Positions 11,161 through 23,040 of a stretch of 64,000 bases of DNA are shown one piece after another. Below the pieces are notes generated by a model that made no database searches, had not been told where the DNA came from, and was given only the letters and a program-made list of their open reading frames with translations. Within the stretch, counting starts at the first letter, position 1, and each line of letters starts with the position of its first letter. The translations under genes and the position numbers were made by a program. The DNA is from Monoplex corrugatus (Eukaryota > Mollusca > Gastropoda > Littorinimorpha > Ranellidae): positions 25,938,359 to 26,002,358 of the forward strand of contig CM060312.1 in NCBI GenBank assembly GCA_030674185.1, in the 5' to 3' direction.

Positions 11161-12590
11161 GGGTAGAGCAGTCAGTTTGGTGAAGTGGTCAATGCAACAG
11201 ATAGCTAACAGGGAGGTAGAGCAGTCAGTTTGGTGAAGTGGTTACGGCAACAGATAGCTACCAGGGAGGTAGAGCAGTCAGCTTGGTGAAGTGGTTACGG
11301 CAACAGATAGCTAACGGGGGGGTAGAGCAATCAGCTTGGTGAAGTGGTTACGGCAACAGATAGCTAACAGGGAGATAGAGCAGTCAGCTTGGTGAAGTGG
11401 TTACGGCAACAGATAGCTAACAGGGAGGTAGAGCAGTCAGCTTGGTGAAGTGGTTACGGCAACAGATAGCTAACAGGGAGGTAGAGCAGTCAGCTTGGTG
11501 AAGTGGTTACGGCAACAGATAGCTAACAGGGAGGTAGAGCAATCAGCTTGGTGAAGTGGTTACGGCAACAGATAGCTAACAGGGGGGTGGAGCAGTCAGC
11601 TTGGTGAAGTGGTTACGGCAACAGATAGCTAACAGGAGGGTAGAGCAGCCAGCTTGGTGAAGTGGTTACGGCAACAGATAGCTAACAGGGGGGTAGAGCA
11701 GCCAGCTTGGTGAAGTGGTTACGGCAACAGATAGCTAACAGGGGGGGTAGAGCAGCCAGCTTGGTGAAGTGGTTACGGCAACAGATAGCTAACAGGGGGG
11801 TAGAGCAGTCAGCTTGGTGAAGTGATTACGGCAATAGATAGCTAACAGGGAGGTAGAGCAGTCAGCTTGGTGAAGTGATTACGGCAACAGATAGCTAACA
11901 GGGGGTGGAGCAGTCAGCTTGGTGAAGTGGTTACGGCAACAGATAGCTAACAGGGGGGTAGAGCAGCCAGCTTGGTGAAGTGGTTACGGTAACAGATAGC
12001 TAACAGGGGGGTAGAGCAGCCAGCTTGGTGAAGTGGTTACGGCAACAGATAGCTAACAGGGGGGGTAGAGCAGCCAGCTTGGTGAAGTGGTTACGGCAAC
12101 AGATAGCTAACAGGGGGGTAGAGCAGTCAGCTTGGTGAAGTGATTACGGCAATAGATAGCTAACATGGAGGTAGAGCAGTCAGCTTGGTGAAGTGATTAC
12201 GGCAACAGATAGCTAACAGGGGGGTAGAGCAGCCAGCTTGGTGAAGTGGTTACGGCAACAGATAGCTAACAGGGGGGTAGAGCAGCCAGCTTGGTGAAGT
12301 GGTTACGGCAACAGATAGCTAACAGGGAGATAGAGCAGTCAGCTTGGTGAAGTGGTTACGGCAATAGATAGCTAACAGGGAGATAGAACAGTCAGCTTGG
12401 TGAAGTGGTTACGGCAACAGATAGCTAACAGGGAGATAGAGCAGTCAGCTTGGTGAAGTGGTTACGGCAACAGATAGCTAACAGGGAGATAGAGCATTCA
12501 GCTTGGTGAAGTGGTTACGGCAACAGATAGCTAACAGGGAGGTAGAGCAGCCAGCTTGGCGAAATGGTTACGGCAATAGATAGCTGGACA
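11161..12590 (+). repeat. 53-bp satellite derived from a SINE head, about 27 copies
   Basis: The 53-bp unit reads GGTAGAGCAGTCAGCTTGG, TGAAGTGGTTACGGCAAC and AGATAGCTAACAGGGA. The period is exact, for example TTACGG at 11401 and 11454. AGTGGTTACGGCAAC aligns with the A-box region of SINE-A (GTAGTGGTTACCGCAACGG at 24361 onward). The last unit runs without a break into the SINE body at 12540-12935, so the array looks like tandem amplification of the 5' tRNA-like part of one SINE copy. Confidence 0.9.
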
Positions 12591-12935
12591 GGGGGGGGGG
12601 GGGGGGGGGGATGAAGGTTTAGAATCCTTATATGTCCAACACAAAAGTTGTGACGAATTTTCAGCCTTGGCCAACTCCTACCCATAGTTTAAGCGTAGTG
12701 TGAGCTGTATGGGAACACAGGGCCACACTTACAGTCCAGTCTCATCCATTTTTACGGATGTGTCGTGTTGAGGCTGTTACTCAGTTTTCGCTACCAGCAC
12801 CGCAGGTGTCCGAATTTCTCGGGTCTGGTTGACGCCAGGATGTATTATTGAAAGTAAGCAGTAGAGCACAGCCCTGTCACGACAGCCTAAATCCGAAATG
12901 GAACTCCGTAGGATAGAATGATCACTATCATCTGC
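12540..12935 (+). mobile_element. SINE-A copy 1
   Basis: tRNA-derived SINE. A-box-like GAAATGGTTACGGCAA is followed by a G20 tract (12591-12610), a B-box-like GGTTTAGAATCC, CCAACTCCTACCCA, the central block TCTCATCCATTTTTACGGAT, ACCGCAGGTGTCCGAATTTC and ACAGCCCTGTCACG, and a 3' end with GATCACTATCATC. It aligns in order with copies at 17100, 18485, 21829 and 24350. Its head merges with the 53-bp array. Confidence 0.85.
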
Positions 12936-13118
12936 GGTCTCGTCAGAATAGCAATGTGAAAATGTGTAGTTGTAGTTGTCCCATATGATGTGGGCCTTTG
13001 TGTTGTGCTGTCAGGGGGACACGCAGTTTTGGTGAGGTTGGATGTGTCGTGGGGAGCGGAAATGAGCCACGCGGTAGTGGTGAGTGACTTAGGAGCGGTG
13101 AAGAAGATGGGTCAGCCA
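12936..13118. other. Short unique spacer
   Basis: GTGG-rich DNA between a SINE and a microsatellite. Nothing supported. Confidence 0.4.
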
Positions 13119-13157
13119 AAAAACACACACACACCACACACACACACACACACACTC

Positions 13158-13192
<35 letters not shown>

Positions 13193-13435
13193 CACGCACG
13201 CACGCTCACACACGCACACACATGTATATATAGATATATATATATGTGTGTGTGTGTGTGTGTACATATATATATACCGGTATAGAGAGAGAGAGAGAGA
13301 GACACGCACACACAGAGATATACATACACACAAACGCACACGTATACACACCCACAGACACACATACATATGCATATACATACACATGCTTACCCATACA
13401 CATACACACGCGTACACACATACACAAATGAAAAA
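13119..13435. repeat. Compound CA/TA/TG/GA microsatellite
   Basis: (CA)n, then TATATA, (TG)n, (GA)n and more CA/TACA. The mirror and inverted dinucleotide blocks give many spurious open frames. Confidence 0.95.
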
Positions 13436-13544
13436 TGTAAAGTTGATTATACAGACGCTAAGAAAGACGATAACGTCAACATGATATCCACAGCGAGAGA
13501 ACACGTCAATGAAAAGTAGGCTACAATTCCCACTTCCATATTTT

Positions 13545-14320
13545 AACCAATGGATCAGTCTTAGAAAACAAAAGCGCTGGAGCGGCATTTTATGTTCAAA
13601 AATTTTAAATGAAAAGGTCGTTTTTCACTGGGTCAAATGTATCTATATTTACAAACGAATTAGTTGCTATTAGACAAGCGTTGCATTATCTAGTAAACCT
13701 TAAGCCTGTGCCTTTCAAAGTAGTTCTCTTTGTTGATTCAAAATCTGTATTATATGCCTTACAGTCTTTTGCTACAGACACAAGGCCTGATTAAATTACT
13801 GAGGCAAATCATCTCATACGTTGTTTAAAAATAAAAGGCACGGATATACGTTTATGCTGGGTGCCTTCTCACGTTGGTCTTCACAGCAACGAAGTAGTTG
13901 TCCGAGCAGTTAAGACAGTACAGGTGTACACAATTCTGATAACTCTGTAGAATTATATGTTAATATTTCCGTAAAAGAAGCTTGCAACATGCTGAATTAG
14001 TCTCATGGATTCGATTTCATGAACATTGAAATGAAAAGTTTGAGACAAAAACAATAAAACATTCATTTCTAAATGTGTGCAAAAATATGAGCATTCCTCC
14101 CTGTATCATTGGGCTCGATTATTGTTGTTTATTTTCGTATTCAGCTAAATGCTTTGAAAACAAAATATTGTACAAATGGCAGGCGTATTTGCTGTGGACA
14201 ATTCACACTGTTTCACTTTTTGTTTTACGCAAAACTACTACGTTTTTTTTACCAAAAATGTTTTCACACACACAAAAAAACTATTCTGATACTCATATTA
14301 AAGAAGTTTGTATTTCATGG
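13545..14320 (+). pseudogene. RNase H domain remnant of a LINE
   Basis: Decayed plus-strand coding remnant. Visible are TNGSVLENKSAGAAFYV near 13545 (an RNase H strand 1-type motif), then FTNELVAIRQALHYL with the conserved Glu helix and VVLFVDSKSVLYAL with the Asp (13609-13794), and CWVPSHVGLHSNEVV near 13850-13900, the His-containing last motif. A further segment to about 14320 resembles the Cys/His region that follows RNase H in such LINEs. Stops and frameshifts break it. RNase H-bearing non-LTR elements (for example the I group) are the likely source; the reverse transcriptase part is absent. Confidence 0.75.
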
Positions 14321-14521
14321 TTAATTTTCCTTTCACGTTCTTGATGATACCGTTAAGTTTTCGTTCCATTTTTTCTTTATTCTCCCACCTATTTGTATCT
14401 TACTCTATTTTCTCTCAGCCCCCCAGCACAACCCGCCCAACTCTCATCCTTCATTCTCCCCCCCCCCCCCCCCCCCCCGGTCTAATATCACTCATAGTGA
14501 AAAGACGTTAAATCAAAGAAC
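14321..14521. repeat. Pyrimidine tract, poly-C and gastropod-type tail
   Basis: Pyrimidine-rich DNA leads to a C21 run (14458-14478). GGTCTAATATCACTCATAGTG follows directly, then AGACGTTAAATCAAAGAACG and ACGAAC repeats. The motif is the same as at 91-135, here leading into a CA microsatellite, so it looks like the 3' tail of a dispersed element. Confidence 0.75.
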
Positions 14522-14784
14522 GAACGAACACACACATACAGCACATACATACAAACATATAAAGACATACACACCATACATAAACATCACACACACACAC
14601 ATATGCACACAATCACAGACACACACACACACATACACAAACACATACACACACACACACATATATATATACACACACTCACACACAAAAAACAAACAAA
14701 TAAGCACAAACAGACAAACACACACATAGCAAACATACATACACCCACAAACAAATAACACAAGCACAACGGACACACACACAC

Positions 14785-14858
<74 letters not shown>
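14522..14858. repeat. CA-rich microsatellite
   Basis: ACATACA/ACACAAAC variants followed by a nearly pure (CA)n run from about 14770 to 14858. Confidence 0.95.
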
Positions 14859-14859
<1 letters not shown>

Positions 14860-15029
14860 AACAAGCAGAAGTCATCAGTGGTGATCTCATAACCTGCAGA
14901 TTATAGGACAAAGAATGGTTTTTATTCCACTTATTCTTTTTCACACTCTAAGAGTACAACAACGAAGTTCATGTAACACACAGAGGAGGTTGGTAGGTTG
15001 GTTCTTTCAACAGAGCCCTGGACCGCAAC

Positions 15030-15262
15030 TTAAAAAACTGACCTGTTCGCTGCCTATGTTAATGTTTACATCATTCTAGTGGTGTCAGCCTACGTTTCAT
15101 AGGTCCCTCTTCCCCCGTCCCCACTCCAAGACCTTGCCAACGCATAGAGTTTTGTGCAGACGCGGGGAGTCTGCCAGATAACCGTTGGCAGGTTTGAGTG
15201 GAGCGGATATGGAATTGTCCGAGTGTGATGAATCCCTCTTGAAGAAACTCCGAAGTCCAGAA
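15030..15262 (+). repeat. Dispersed repeat family R1, copy 2
   Basis: The best-preserved R1 copy: CATAGGTCCCTCTTCCCCCG, CCAACGCATAGAGTTTTGTG, CTGCCAGATAACCGTTGGC, GGAATTGTCCGAGTGTGATG and CCCTCTTGAAGAAAC. The same blocks occur in the same order at 1345, 30066 and, inverted, at 36965. Confidence 0.75.
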
Positions 15263-15538
15263 CACACAGATGATAATAACAGATTATTGTGCAACACTCA
15301 TACAGTTTCGATTGCTGTGGTGTGATCGCCCGACAGGCCTCCACGTTTTGATATTTACCGGCATGCTGCTTCGTTCTTTGTACGGCGTTATGCATAGGGT
15401 TAGTGAAGGTCAAGCAGCGAGTGTGAGAAGCGGAACCCACCCTCCAAAAAAACAACAACAACTAACCTGAGAGTTGTGAGACCTCTACCATCTTACTCTC
15501 AGGGTTAGGGTTAGGGGCAAACTGTACCCTTACCTTTT

Positions 15539-15585
<47 letters not shown>

Positions 15586-15959
15586 GTGTGTGTTATTTTT
15601 AACCTGTTAGCTCCTAAGCACATGTTCACCTATCATATACCCAGATGCTGCCTTTGATTTTAAGTTGTATTAATGACTCGGGGAATCACAGGCTTTGTTT
15701 TATTTTTGTTATTGCCCTCTAAAACCAAATTACGAGATGGTCAGCCCATTCTGATTGTCAATATTTTTACAACAACAACAACAACAAAGAAAATCCTGAT
15801 TTGTCTTCTTCTCAATGTTACCGCGACCTTGAAGAAGTTTCGTTTTTAAAAAAAAAAACTCAGTTGTCCACAGATTTGACCGAAATTTGATAGATTTTTC
15901 CAGCAGTAAAAAGCTGAGAAAATTGTGTTCACAAACTTCTCTCTCTCTCTCTCTCTGTC

Positions 15960-16025
<66 letters not shown>

Positions 16026-16330
16026 GCGCATGCGCATAAACACACACATACACGCACACATACTTAACACACACTCGCTTTGTTGATAGAAACAATCTCC
16101 TTTTTGAAACAAAAAATGATGCAGCCTATTTACATCGACATGAGACGGAGCTCCATAAAATGTTTGTGTCAAGTATTGCAGTGTGTGTGTGCGTGTGTGC
16201 GCGGACTTGTGTGACTGTGTGTGTGTGTGTGTGTGCTTAGTTATAAGCTGTAAGGTGTCAGCAAAATTATACCAAAGAAAAAACTATTTCTAAGCTGTTA
16301 TTGATATTGTAGGTAACATTTTTAGTACCG
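15263..16330. other. Intergenic DNA with several microsatellites
   Basis: Holds a short telomere-like AGGGTTAGGGTTAGGGG (15501-15517), a (TG)n tract at 15541-15594, (CT)n at about 15939-15990 joined to (CA)n at 15991-16019, and TG-rich DNA near 16180-16235. No gene is supported. Confidence 0.7.
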
Positions 16331-16930
16331 GTAGGCCTACTTTGTCTAGTATACCTAGACTGCTGACATGACTACCTTAGCCATCCAAGCTGTTAACTGA
16401 TATTTCAAATATTATTTGAGTAGGCTACTTCGTCTAGTATTGCCGGGCTGTGCATTAACATTTCAAGAATATATTTCAGGTATTATTTGAGTACTTCGTC
16501 TAGTATTGCCGGGCTGTGCATTAACATTTCAAGAATATATTTCAGGTATTATTTGAGTACTTCGTCTAGTATTGCCGGGCTGTGCATTAACATTTCAAGA
16601 ATATATTTCAGGTATTATTTGAGGACTGCCTCTAGTATGTCCGAGCTGTGCATTGATATTTCAAGTAATGTTTGAACACTTTTTCTAGTATTTTCAAGTT
16701 GTGCATTGATATTTCAATCAGTAATTATGTAATTGTCTAGTATTTCCAAGCTGTACATCGATATTGCAAAATATTTGAATACTTTGTCCTGTATTTCCAA
16801 GCTGTACATTGATATTTGGAGTGAAATTTGAATACTTTGTCTAATACTTACAAATTTTTGGTTTACATTTTACGATGATATTTGACTGCCGTGCACATAA
16901 GCTGTTTATCGATATTTTGAATAGTATTTG
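16331..16930. repeat. 66-bp minisatellite with degenerate flanks
   Basis: Three near-identical 66-bp units (about 16430-16625) containing CTTCGTCTAGTATTGCCGGG, CTGTGCATTAACATTTCAAG and AATATATTTCAGGTATT. More diverged units of about 55-60 bp lie on both sides. Confidence 0.9.
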
Positions 16931-17099
16931 AGTGTTATGTTTTTTGCCCAATTTATGTAATATTGAAGTACTGTGCCTCGTATTTCGATTTTTTTTTTCA
17001 TGTCTTGAATTATTTTGTATACGTTGCCCATTTGGAACATATGTTAATGTTGTGCCCGCTTTAAATAATATTTCAGTACTGTTCTTGTTGTGCTCTGAT

Positions 17100-17460
17100 T
17101 ATGAGAATGATAGTATAGGTAATATGGAGTTTCATATCGGAATGATTCTTGATGACAGGGCGACACTCTACGCTCACTTTATTACGAATCTTTACGTCAA
17201 CCAGGCGCGAGAAATACAGACACCTGCAGTTCTGATCAGAAACTTCAGAAACACTCTCAATGCAGCATCCAGAAAGTAGATGAGACTTGAATGTGTAGTT
17301 CCATTTTTTTCAGCAAGACCATTGCACGCTTAATCTCTGAGCAGGAGCTAGTCGTGATTAAAAAATCCCACAATAATTGTTTGGACTGATGGGGATTGGA
17401 ATCCACGACCTCGCGGTGAGCAGTACGTGGTGCTAACCACTTCGCTATATAAAGTGGTAG
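17100..17460 (-). mobile_element. SINE-A copy 2, minus strand
   Basis: Read on the minus strand it gives TAGCGAAGTGGTTAGCACC (A-box region), GGATTCCAATCCCCA (B-box region), GTGGGATTTTTTAATCACG, the central block with GATGAGACTT inverted, and the end with ATGGAACTCCA-like sequence. It appears to be full length but diverged. Confidence 0.8.
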
Positions 17461-17559
17461 GTTCAGAGTCTCACCTGTCGACCTCACAGGGTTCAGTGTT
17501 GGCCGCAACACTTTTGACACCACCACCTCCCTCCGGGTCGTTCTGTTTTGACTTTTGTG

Positions 17560-17997
17560 GATAACTTCTTGAATATGTAGGCTACCGATGTTGGTTATGT
17601 TCTAGATGTATGAGATTGGAGGTCCACCTTCCTTCCTTTTTGCCACTGTTTTTCCTTGAGAAATGGTTGCTATGATGTCCGTGCTCTTGCTGCGTGACAC
17701 ATGGCCTGTATATTTTTAGTCTTCTCTTCTTGATGTCTGCTAGTAGTTTTCCAGTGGTATCAAGTTTTTCCGGAAAACTTTCATTAGTTTTCTATCTGTC
17801 CATTTGACACGTAGTAGTCTCCGATAAAACCACTCCTCTGCTGCCACAATTCTTCTGCAATCATCTTTTGTGATATTCCAGGCTTCACAGCCGTAAATCA
17901 TGACCGGCCAGATCAAACATTTTAAAAATCTAATATTCAGGCCATTTGGTATGCCTCTGTCTTTCCAGATGTTGTTGAGTTGGACAATGTTTTGCAC
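17560..17997 (-). pseudogene. RTE-like RT C-terminus, second lineage
   Basis: A minus-strand frame (17740-17997) reads NIRFLKCLIWPVMIYGCEAW, then AAEEWFYRRLLRVKWTDRKL, the C-terminal hallmark of RTE-like polyproteins. Downstream, a frame-shifted DIKKRRLK-type segment continues to about 17560. It differs from copies a-h (YGCEAW and WTDRKL context), so it is a separate subfamily. Decayed fragment. Confidence 0.75.
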
Positions 17998-18484
17998 TAA
18001 GCTTCAGGAAGGTAATGGCAACCCATCTGAAGTATTTGTTTGCGAAAACGTGCACTTAATGACACCAGAAAAGGTTCAGATTATTAGTCATTTATCAGTA
18101 ACGAAAGATTTAAGAATCCGCACTCTTTTATGTCTGAGAATGCTTTCTTGGTTTTGTTTGTTTCTTTTTTTTAATCGTCGTTGTTGTTGGTGGTAGGTGG
18201 TGGTTGTTGGTGGTGGTGGTTGTGGTTTATTGTTTAGGTTCGTTTGGTTGAATAGCTTGGTGGTTGGTTAGTTGGTTGGTTGGTTGGGATTGTTTTTGGT
18301 TATTTGTGTGATTTCCTTCCCTACCTCCCTCGCAGAGATTAACGTATGAATGACTAAAAATCCGCAACTTTTTTTACGTTAGCATTCGTATTTTTCTTTG
18401 GTACAGTGTTTTTAGAATTTTGGTGCAGTTTAACAAACGTCTGTTGTTTCACTTGACCTTCTGACCACTCATATTGTCTGAATT
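17998..18484. other. Intergenic DNA
   Basis: Contains a TGG/GGTTGGTT-rich stretch at 18180-18290. Nothing else recognised. Confidence 0.45.
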
Positions 18485-18840
18485 TTGGATTTTCTGGTCC
18501 CAGCCGGCTCTTACGGAGAATGAAGTGTGCTGTGGGCTTATCGGAAATACTGGAACCACAATAGTCGTGTCTCATCCACTTTACGGATTTTGTCATTTAG
18601 GGTGCTGCTTAAATTACCTGATGAACGCCGCAGGTGTCTGTCTCCCCTAGTAGACATAGGTGACATTACCATAGTAAACGTAGAGTACAGCCCAGCCACG
18701 TGGTCTCTGTTCTAGATGGAACTCTATAGCATCCTGATAATCATCCCTATTGTCATCATTATCATTATCATTATCGTCATTATCATCATCATCATCATCA
18801 CCATCCCCCTCGTCGTCATCATCATAGCAATTGTAAAATG
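18485..18840 (+). mobile_element. SINE-A copy 3, head missing
   Basis: Begins after the B box with CCCAGCCGGCTCTTACG, then TCTCATCCACTTTACGGAT, GCCGCAGGTGTCTGTCTC, GTAGAGTACAGCCCAGCCACG and ATGGAACTCTATAGCATC. It ends in an (ATC/ATT)n tail. 5'-truncated. Confidence 0.85.
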
Positions 18841-19160
18841 GCTATTTAGTGGCATAAGAAATGGAAGAAAAAAAGGATGGACACAAATGGAGTGTGATGA
18901 TCCTTAAAGAAATAAAGAAAAGGTCTGGTTTTGGCACCGGCCAAAAATCTTTCCACCAGGCATCTCTATACCCTCCCCCATCTCCCTACCCCCTCTACGT
19001 CTGTGTATTGGTTTACCTGGGGGAGTAGATTTTCTACGGGATTTCGTCTTTTTGCCTGTCTCTTGCCATGCATGCTGGTGACGAGAGGGAGAGGGAGAGA
19101 AATTCCTGTCAAACCGACAATCATACCAGGGACCTGTGTCTTCCCGTGTGGGCGATTTAA
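18841..19160. other. Intergenic DNA
   Basis: Short AT- and C-rich unique sequence. No supported feature. Confidence 0.4.
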
Positions 19161-19164
19161 TCAA

Positions 19165-19475
<311 letters not shown>

Positions 19476-19494
19476 CACATAGAAAAAAAGATTA

Positions 19495-19930
19495 CAGTGG
19501 AGTCCATTAATAACGACAACTGTAATAACGAGAACACTGTAGTAACGAGACATTTTTCAATCCCCGTTTTTTATTCTTCTTAATCTTTAAGGATAAACCA
19601 TTGGGTTTAAAGAGAGTTAGTGGATAATCATCTCGGTAATAACGAGAGATTTTCTATCCTTCCTGGTCACAAAAGTTCTCGCCACTCGCCCCACCCCCAC
19701 CTCGTCGTCAAGTTCCCGGTAGGGCACATCTCGTGGTGGCCGGTAACAAAGAAAAACAACGAAAGGCGCGTCCTTGTGCGGTGTGTAATCCCCTCTCCCC
19801 CTCCTCTCATCTTCGTCTGGCTCGAGTGCGCACGGTGCCGTTGGCGTTCTCATTTGGGAATAACGAGAACTCGGCAATAGCGAGAAAATGTGCCTGGGCC
19901 GTCCGCTCTCGCTATAACAGAGTTTCACTG
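19495..19930. mobile_element. pogo-like MITE, copy 1
   Basis: 436-bp element flanked by TA (19493-19494 and 19931-19932). Its termini are CAGTGGAGTCCATTAATAACG and, inverted, CAGTGAAACTCTGTTATAGCG. The CAGTG-RA-CTC..ATAACG type of end with TA duplication is characteristic of the pogo/Tigger group of the Tc1/mariner superfamily. Internal ATAACGAGA motifs repeat. There is no transposase frame, so it is non-autonomous. Confidence 0.85.
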
Positions 19931-20104
19931 TATTTCACATTACCCGGGAGGAATGTGTGTTTGTCTGCGAGTCTCTGTATGTGTGTTTCAGGCACCAAAA
20001 TATGTAAGCCAGATTTTCTTCAGCTGTATCGGGAAGAATCTTTTTCAGTTTTGGGTCAAAGGTGTGGACTGTTTAGGTGTCATAAAAGTATCTGTTTTAT
20101 TTAA

Positions 20105-20330
20105 ACTGAGGCTTCTTCAAGGTCACACTGACCTTGAAATGTACAAAATTTCTATATTCTGGTTGTGATAGTCTGCTGTTGTCCTCGATGTATGTCAAGT
20201 TTTATTTTAATTTAAGCTTGTTTCAAGGTCACTATGACCTTGAAAAAGCACAAGATTTTGATATTCTGTCATATGTTTTGTGTGCAAAAAAAAAAAAGAT
20301 TCTTAGAATGGCTTGAACATTTTAAGGTGT
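20105..20330 (+). repeat. Duplicated repeat with nuclear-receptor palindromes, copy 2
   Basis: Carries AAGGTCAcacTGACCTT at 20119-20135 and AAGGTCActaTGACCTT at 20225-20241. From 20138 it matches 19165-19350 almost base for base, and it is followed by a TG tract (20325-20406). Confidence 0.9.
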
Positions 20331-20406
20331 GTGTGTGTCGGTGTGTGTGTGTGCGTGCGTGTGTGCGTGTGTGTGTGTGTGTGTGTGTTGTGTGTGTGTG
20401 TGTGTG

Positions 20407-21060
20407 TTTGACAATTTTACAATTTGTCTAAGAATGGTAATATTTACATATTTGTCTATACCCATGTGTCACACGATGAGTCATATTATGAATCACTATC
20501 CCATAAGTCCGTCGATATTGTACCACCAACAGAAAAACTGGCCTGAATTTTTTTTTCCCACTGAGACCAAGATGGAATAATTCACAAAATTGGTTCAGTA
20601 GATTATACATCAAGGTATTGGAATTAAATATATGATTGTTTCTCTTTAATTTTCTTTCAAAAGAGAGCAAAAAGAAATATCAAAATTCTGTAATTTACTG
20701 TTGAGATATCAACGTGACTTTTGTCTAGGATTTTTACCGAAGGTTTGTTAAATTAAAGGCAACCAGTGCGCCGGACTTTACTGTGTGTTTCATGTTGTGT
20801 TGTGTGCTGTAATGGAAGAATGGTTCGGTGAGTGAAAAGCATAATGGGTGGCATCTTGTTATGGCTGCTTGCTTTTCCCGGGAGAGCACCTCATATTTCA
20901 GAGGGGGGGGATCCGTTGTAACAAAAGGAAAAATCCAATGCTATCCGATCCAATCCAATCCAATCCAATACAATCCAACCACCGACACGTTTCCCACGAC
21001 GTCGTTTTCCCATAACCTGATTTTTTTTTTTTTTTTGTCTCGAGTACGATCCCAGCCCTG
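20407..21060. other. Intergenic DNA
   Basis: Unique AT-rich sequence with a short AATCC repeat at 20942-20975. No gene seen. Confidence 0.5.
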
Positions 21061-21820
21061 CAAAATATAAATCATACTTACTTATATCAAAGACTATTCC
21101 TTAAGTATACTTACTTATACCAAAGACTATCCCCCAACGTATACTTACTTATATCAAATCCTAATTCCCTGTGCATACCTACCTTTACCAAACACTGTCC
21201 CCTACTAACTCTATACTAAAGACTATCCCACTACCTATACTTATAACAAAGATTATCCTATTTACACTTACTTATACTTAATACTATCTCTTAAGCACTA
21301 CTTACTTATTCCAAAGACTATCCCCTAAGTATGCTTACATATACCAAAGATTATCCCTTTCCAGACTATCCCCTCCTTATGTTTACTTATACCAAAGACT
21401 ATCCCCTTAATATGCTTACATATACCAAAGATTATCCCTTTCCAGACTATCCTGCTCCTTATGTTTACTTATACCAAAGACTATCCCCTAAGTATGCTTA
21501 CATATAGGCCTACCAAAGATTATCCCTTTCCAGACTATCCTGCTCCTTATGTTTACTTATACCAAAGACTATCCCCTAAGTATGCTTAATATACCAAAAT
21601 TATCCCTTTCCAGACTATCCCGCTCCTTATGTTTACTTATACCAAAGACTATTCCCTAGTATGCTTACAATACCAAAAATTATCCTTTCCAGACTATCCC
21701 ACTCCTTATGTTTACTTATACCAAAGACTTCCCCCTAAGCATACTTAGAAAGACTGTCCCACTACTTATTGATACTAAAGACTATCCCCAATGGATACCA
21801 ACACCAAAGATTACCCTCCT
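21061..21820. repeat. Degenerate CTTATACCAAAGACTATCCC array
   Basis: Short units of about 33-40 bp (TACTTATACCAAAGACTATC) become a higher-order unit of about 82 bp between 21340 and 21720, with CCCTTTCCAGACTATCC and CTCCTTATGTTTACTTATAC repeated about four times. Confidence 0.9.
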
Positions 21821-21828
21821 CCCAACCA

Positions 21829-22200
21829 TCCGCCGTGGTGTAGTGGTTAACACAACGGACTACCGACTGGAAGGGTGCGGGTTCGAATCCCCATCAGTCC
21901 CTTCAAAAATCGTTGTGGGATTTTTCGGCTCTAACCGGCTCCTACCCAGAGTTGGGCGTGATATGGACTCATTGGGAAGACTGGGACCACACAGTCAAGT
22001 CTCATCCACTTCACGGATGTGTCATTGAGGGTGTTGCTCAAATCTCCTGACCAGCACCGCAGGTGTTTGTATCTCTCGGGCCTGGTTGATGCCGGGATAT
22101 GTTATGATAGTAAGCGTAGAGAACAGCCCTGTCACGTAGTCTCAATCCTATATGGAACTCCATAGCATCATAATAATCATCCTCATCGACATCATCATCA
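21829..22200 (+). mobile_element. SINE-A copy 4, best preserved
   Basis: A-box-like GTGTAGTGGTTAACACAACG, B-box GGGTTCGAATCCCCA (close to the pol III consensus), GTGGGATTTTTCGGCTC, CCGGCTCCTACCCAGAG, TCTCATCCACTTCACGGATG, CACCGCAGGTGTTTGTATC, GCGTAGAGAACAGCCCTGTC, ATGGAACTCCATAGCATC and an ATC-rich tail. About 370 bp with no frame. A useful reference for the family. Confidence 0.9.
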
Positions 22201-22412
22201 TCCCATCGTGAAAGACTGTTCCAGCTTCTGTGGATATTAAGGTGGCGTAGAAAATGGGACACACACACACACACACAAAAAGATTACCCTCCTCCTTTTA
22301 CTTGCTAATATCACAATTTATTCTCCTACTTTTCTGGCCTTCTCACCACCTTCAGCCAACATCATCTACTCGCCCGACGTAGTCAAGGGAGTATGGACAT
22401 TTATGAAAAGGC

Positions 22413-22740
22413 GGCTCGTTGGTCTAGAGATATGATTCTCGCTTAGGGTGTGAGAGGTCCCTGGTTCAAATCCCGGACGAGCCCGAAGTTTGTTTTTAGT
22501 CCTCGACTTTTCTCCTCAGTTTGACTGGAAGATCGAATTGAACGTCTAGTCCTTCGGAAGGGGGCGAAAAACGAGTCGGACCCGTGTGCCTTCTGGCTGC
22601 GCACGCTAAAGATCCCACGGCAGCTGAAAATCGTGAAGAGCATGGCATTGCCTTGGTAAAAAACATTGGAGAGATAGGTTGATTTCCCAGATCCCACCCC
22701 TTGAAGACGAATTAGTCTTCTTGCCTTTCTGAAGTCTTGG
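22413..22740 (+). mobile_element. SINE-P copy 1 with proline-tRNA-like head
   Basis: 22413-22484 closely resembles tRNA-Pro: a 7-bp acceptor stem (GGCTCGT/ACGAGCC), an anticodon stem-loop with AGG (CTTAGGGTG) and the T loop GGTTCAAATCCC. The T stem has one mismatch (CCCTGG), and there is no terminator run after it. The sequence runs into a non-tRNA body with GACTGGAAGATCGAATTGAA, CGTCTAGTCCTTCGG, AAAAACGAGTCGGACCCGTG, GCACGCTAAAGATCCCACGG and GAGATAGGTTGATTTCCC. The body recurs at 31752-32035, so this is a SINE rather than a functional tRNA gene. Confidence 0.85.
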
Positions 22741-23040
22741 TTTTAAAAATATGAATATGAATTTAAGCGAGGGAGAGGGGATGGGCGCCGCCCTCGTGGT
22801 GCTGGCTCCGGGAAAAGTTGAGATCTCTGCCTCCTTACTCCCCAACGACCCCAGGGTTATGGAACTATCTAGGTAGGACCTCAGGAACTGGCCAGCTAAA
22901 GGGTTTATGCGCAAGCTTAAGGCTTGTGCCGTGATCATTCTGGATCTTGTCCAAAACATGGCACCTGTGACGTTAGTGCATATGGAATTCATTCCAATAG
23001 CGGAGACGTTTTCTCAAGAAATTGAAATGAAACTGAAACT
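22741..23040 (-). repeat. Dispersed repeat family H, copy 1
   Basis: On the minus strand it starts with TTTCAGTTTCATTTCAATTT, then ATTCCATATGCACTAACGTC, ACAGGTGCCATG, GATCACGGCACAAGCCTTAA and AGCTGGCCAGTTCCTGAGG. The same ordered blocks occur at 48256 and 54895. It is GC-richer than its surroundings, has no frame, and is probably a SINE or MITE. Confidence 0.7.

Noticed and set aside
15501..15517. Interstitial telomere
   Set aside because: Only two TTAGGG-type units; too short to mean anything.
22413..22484. Functional tRNA-Pro(AGG) gene
   Set aside because: Good acceptor and anticodon stems, but it has a T-stem mismatch, no terminator, and runs into a repeated SINE body.
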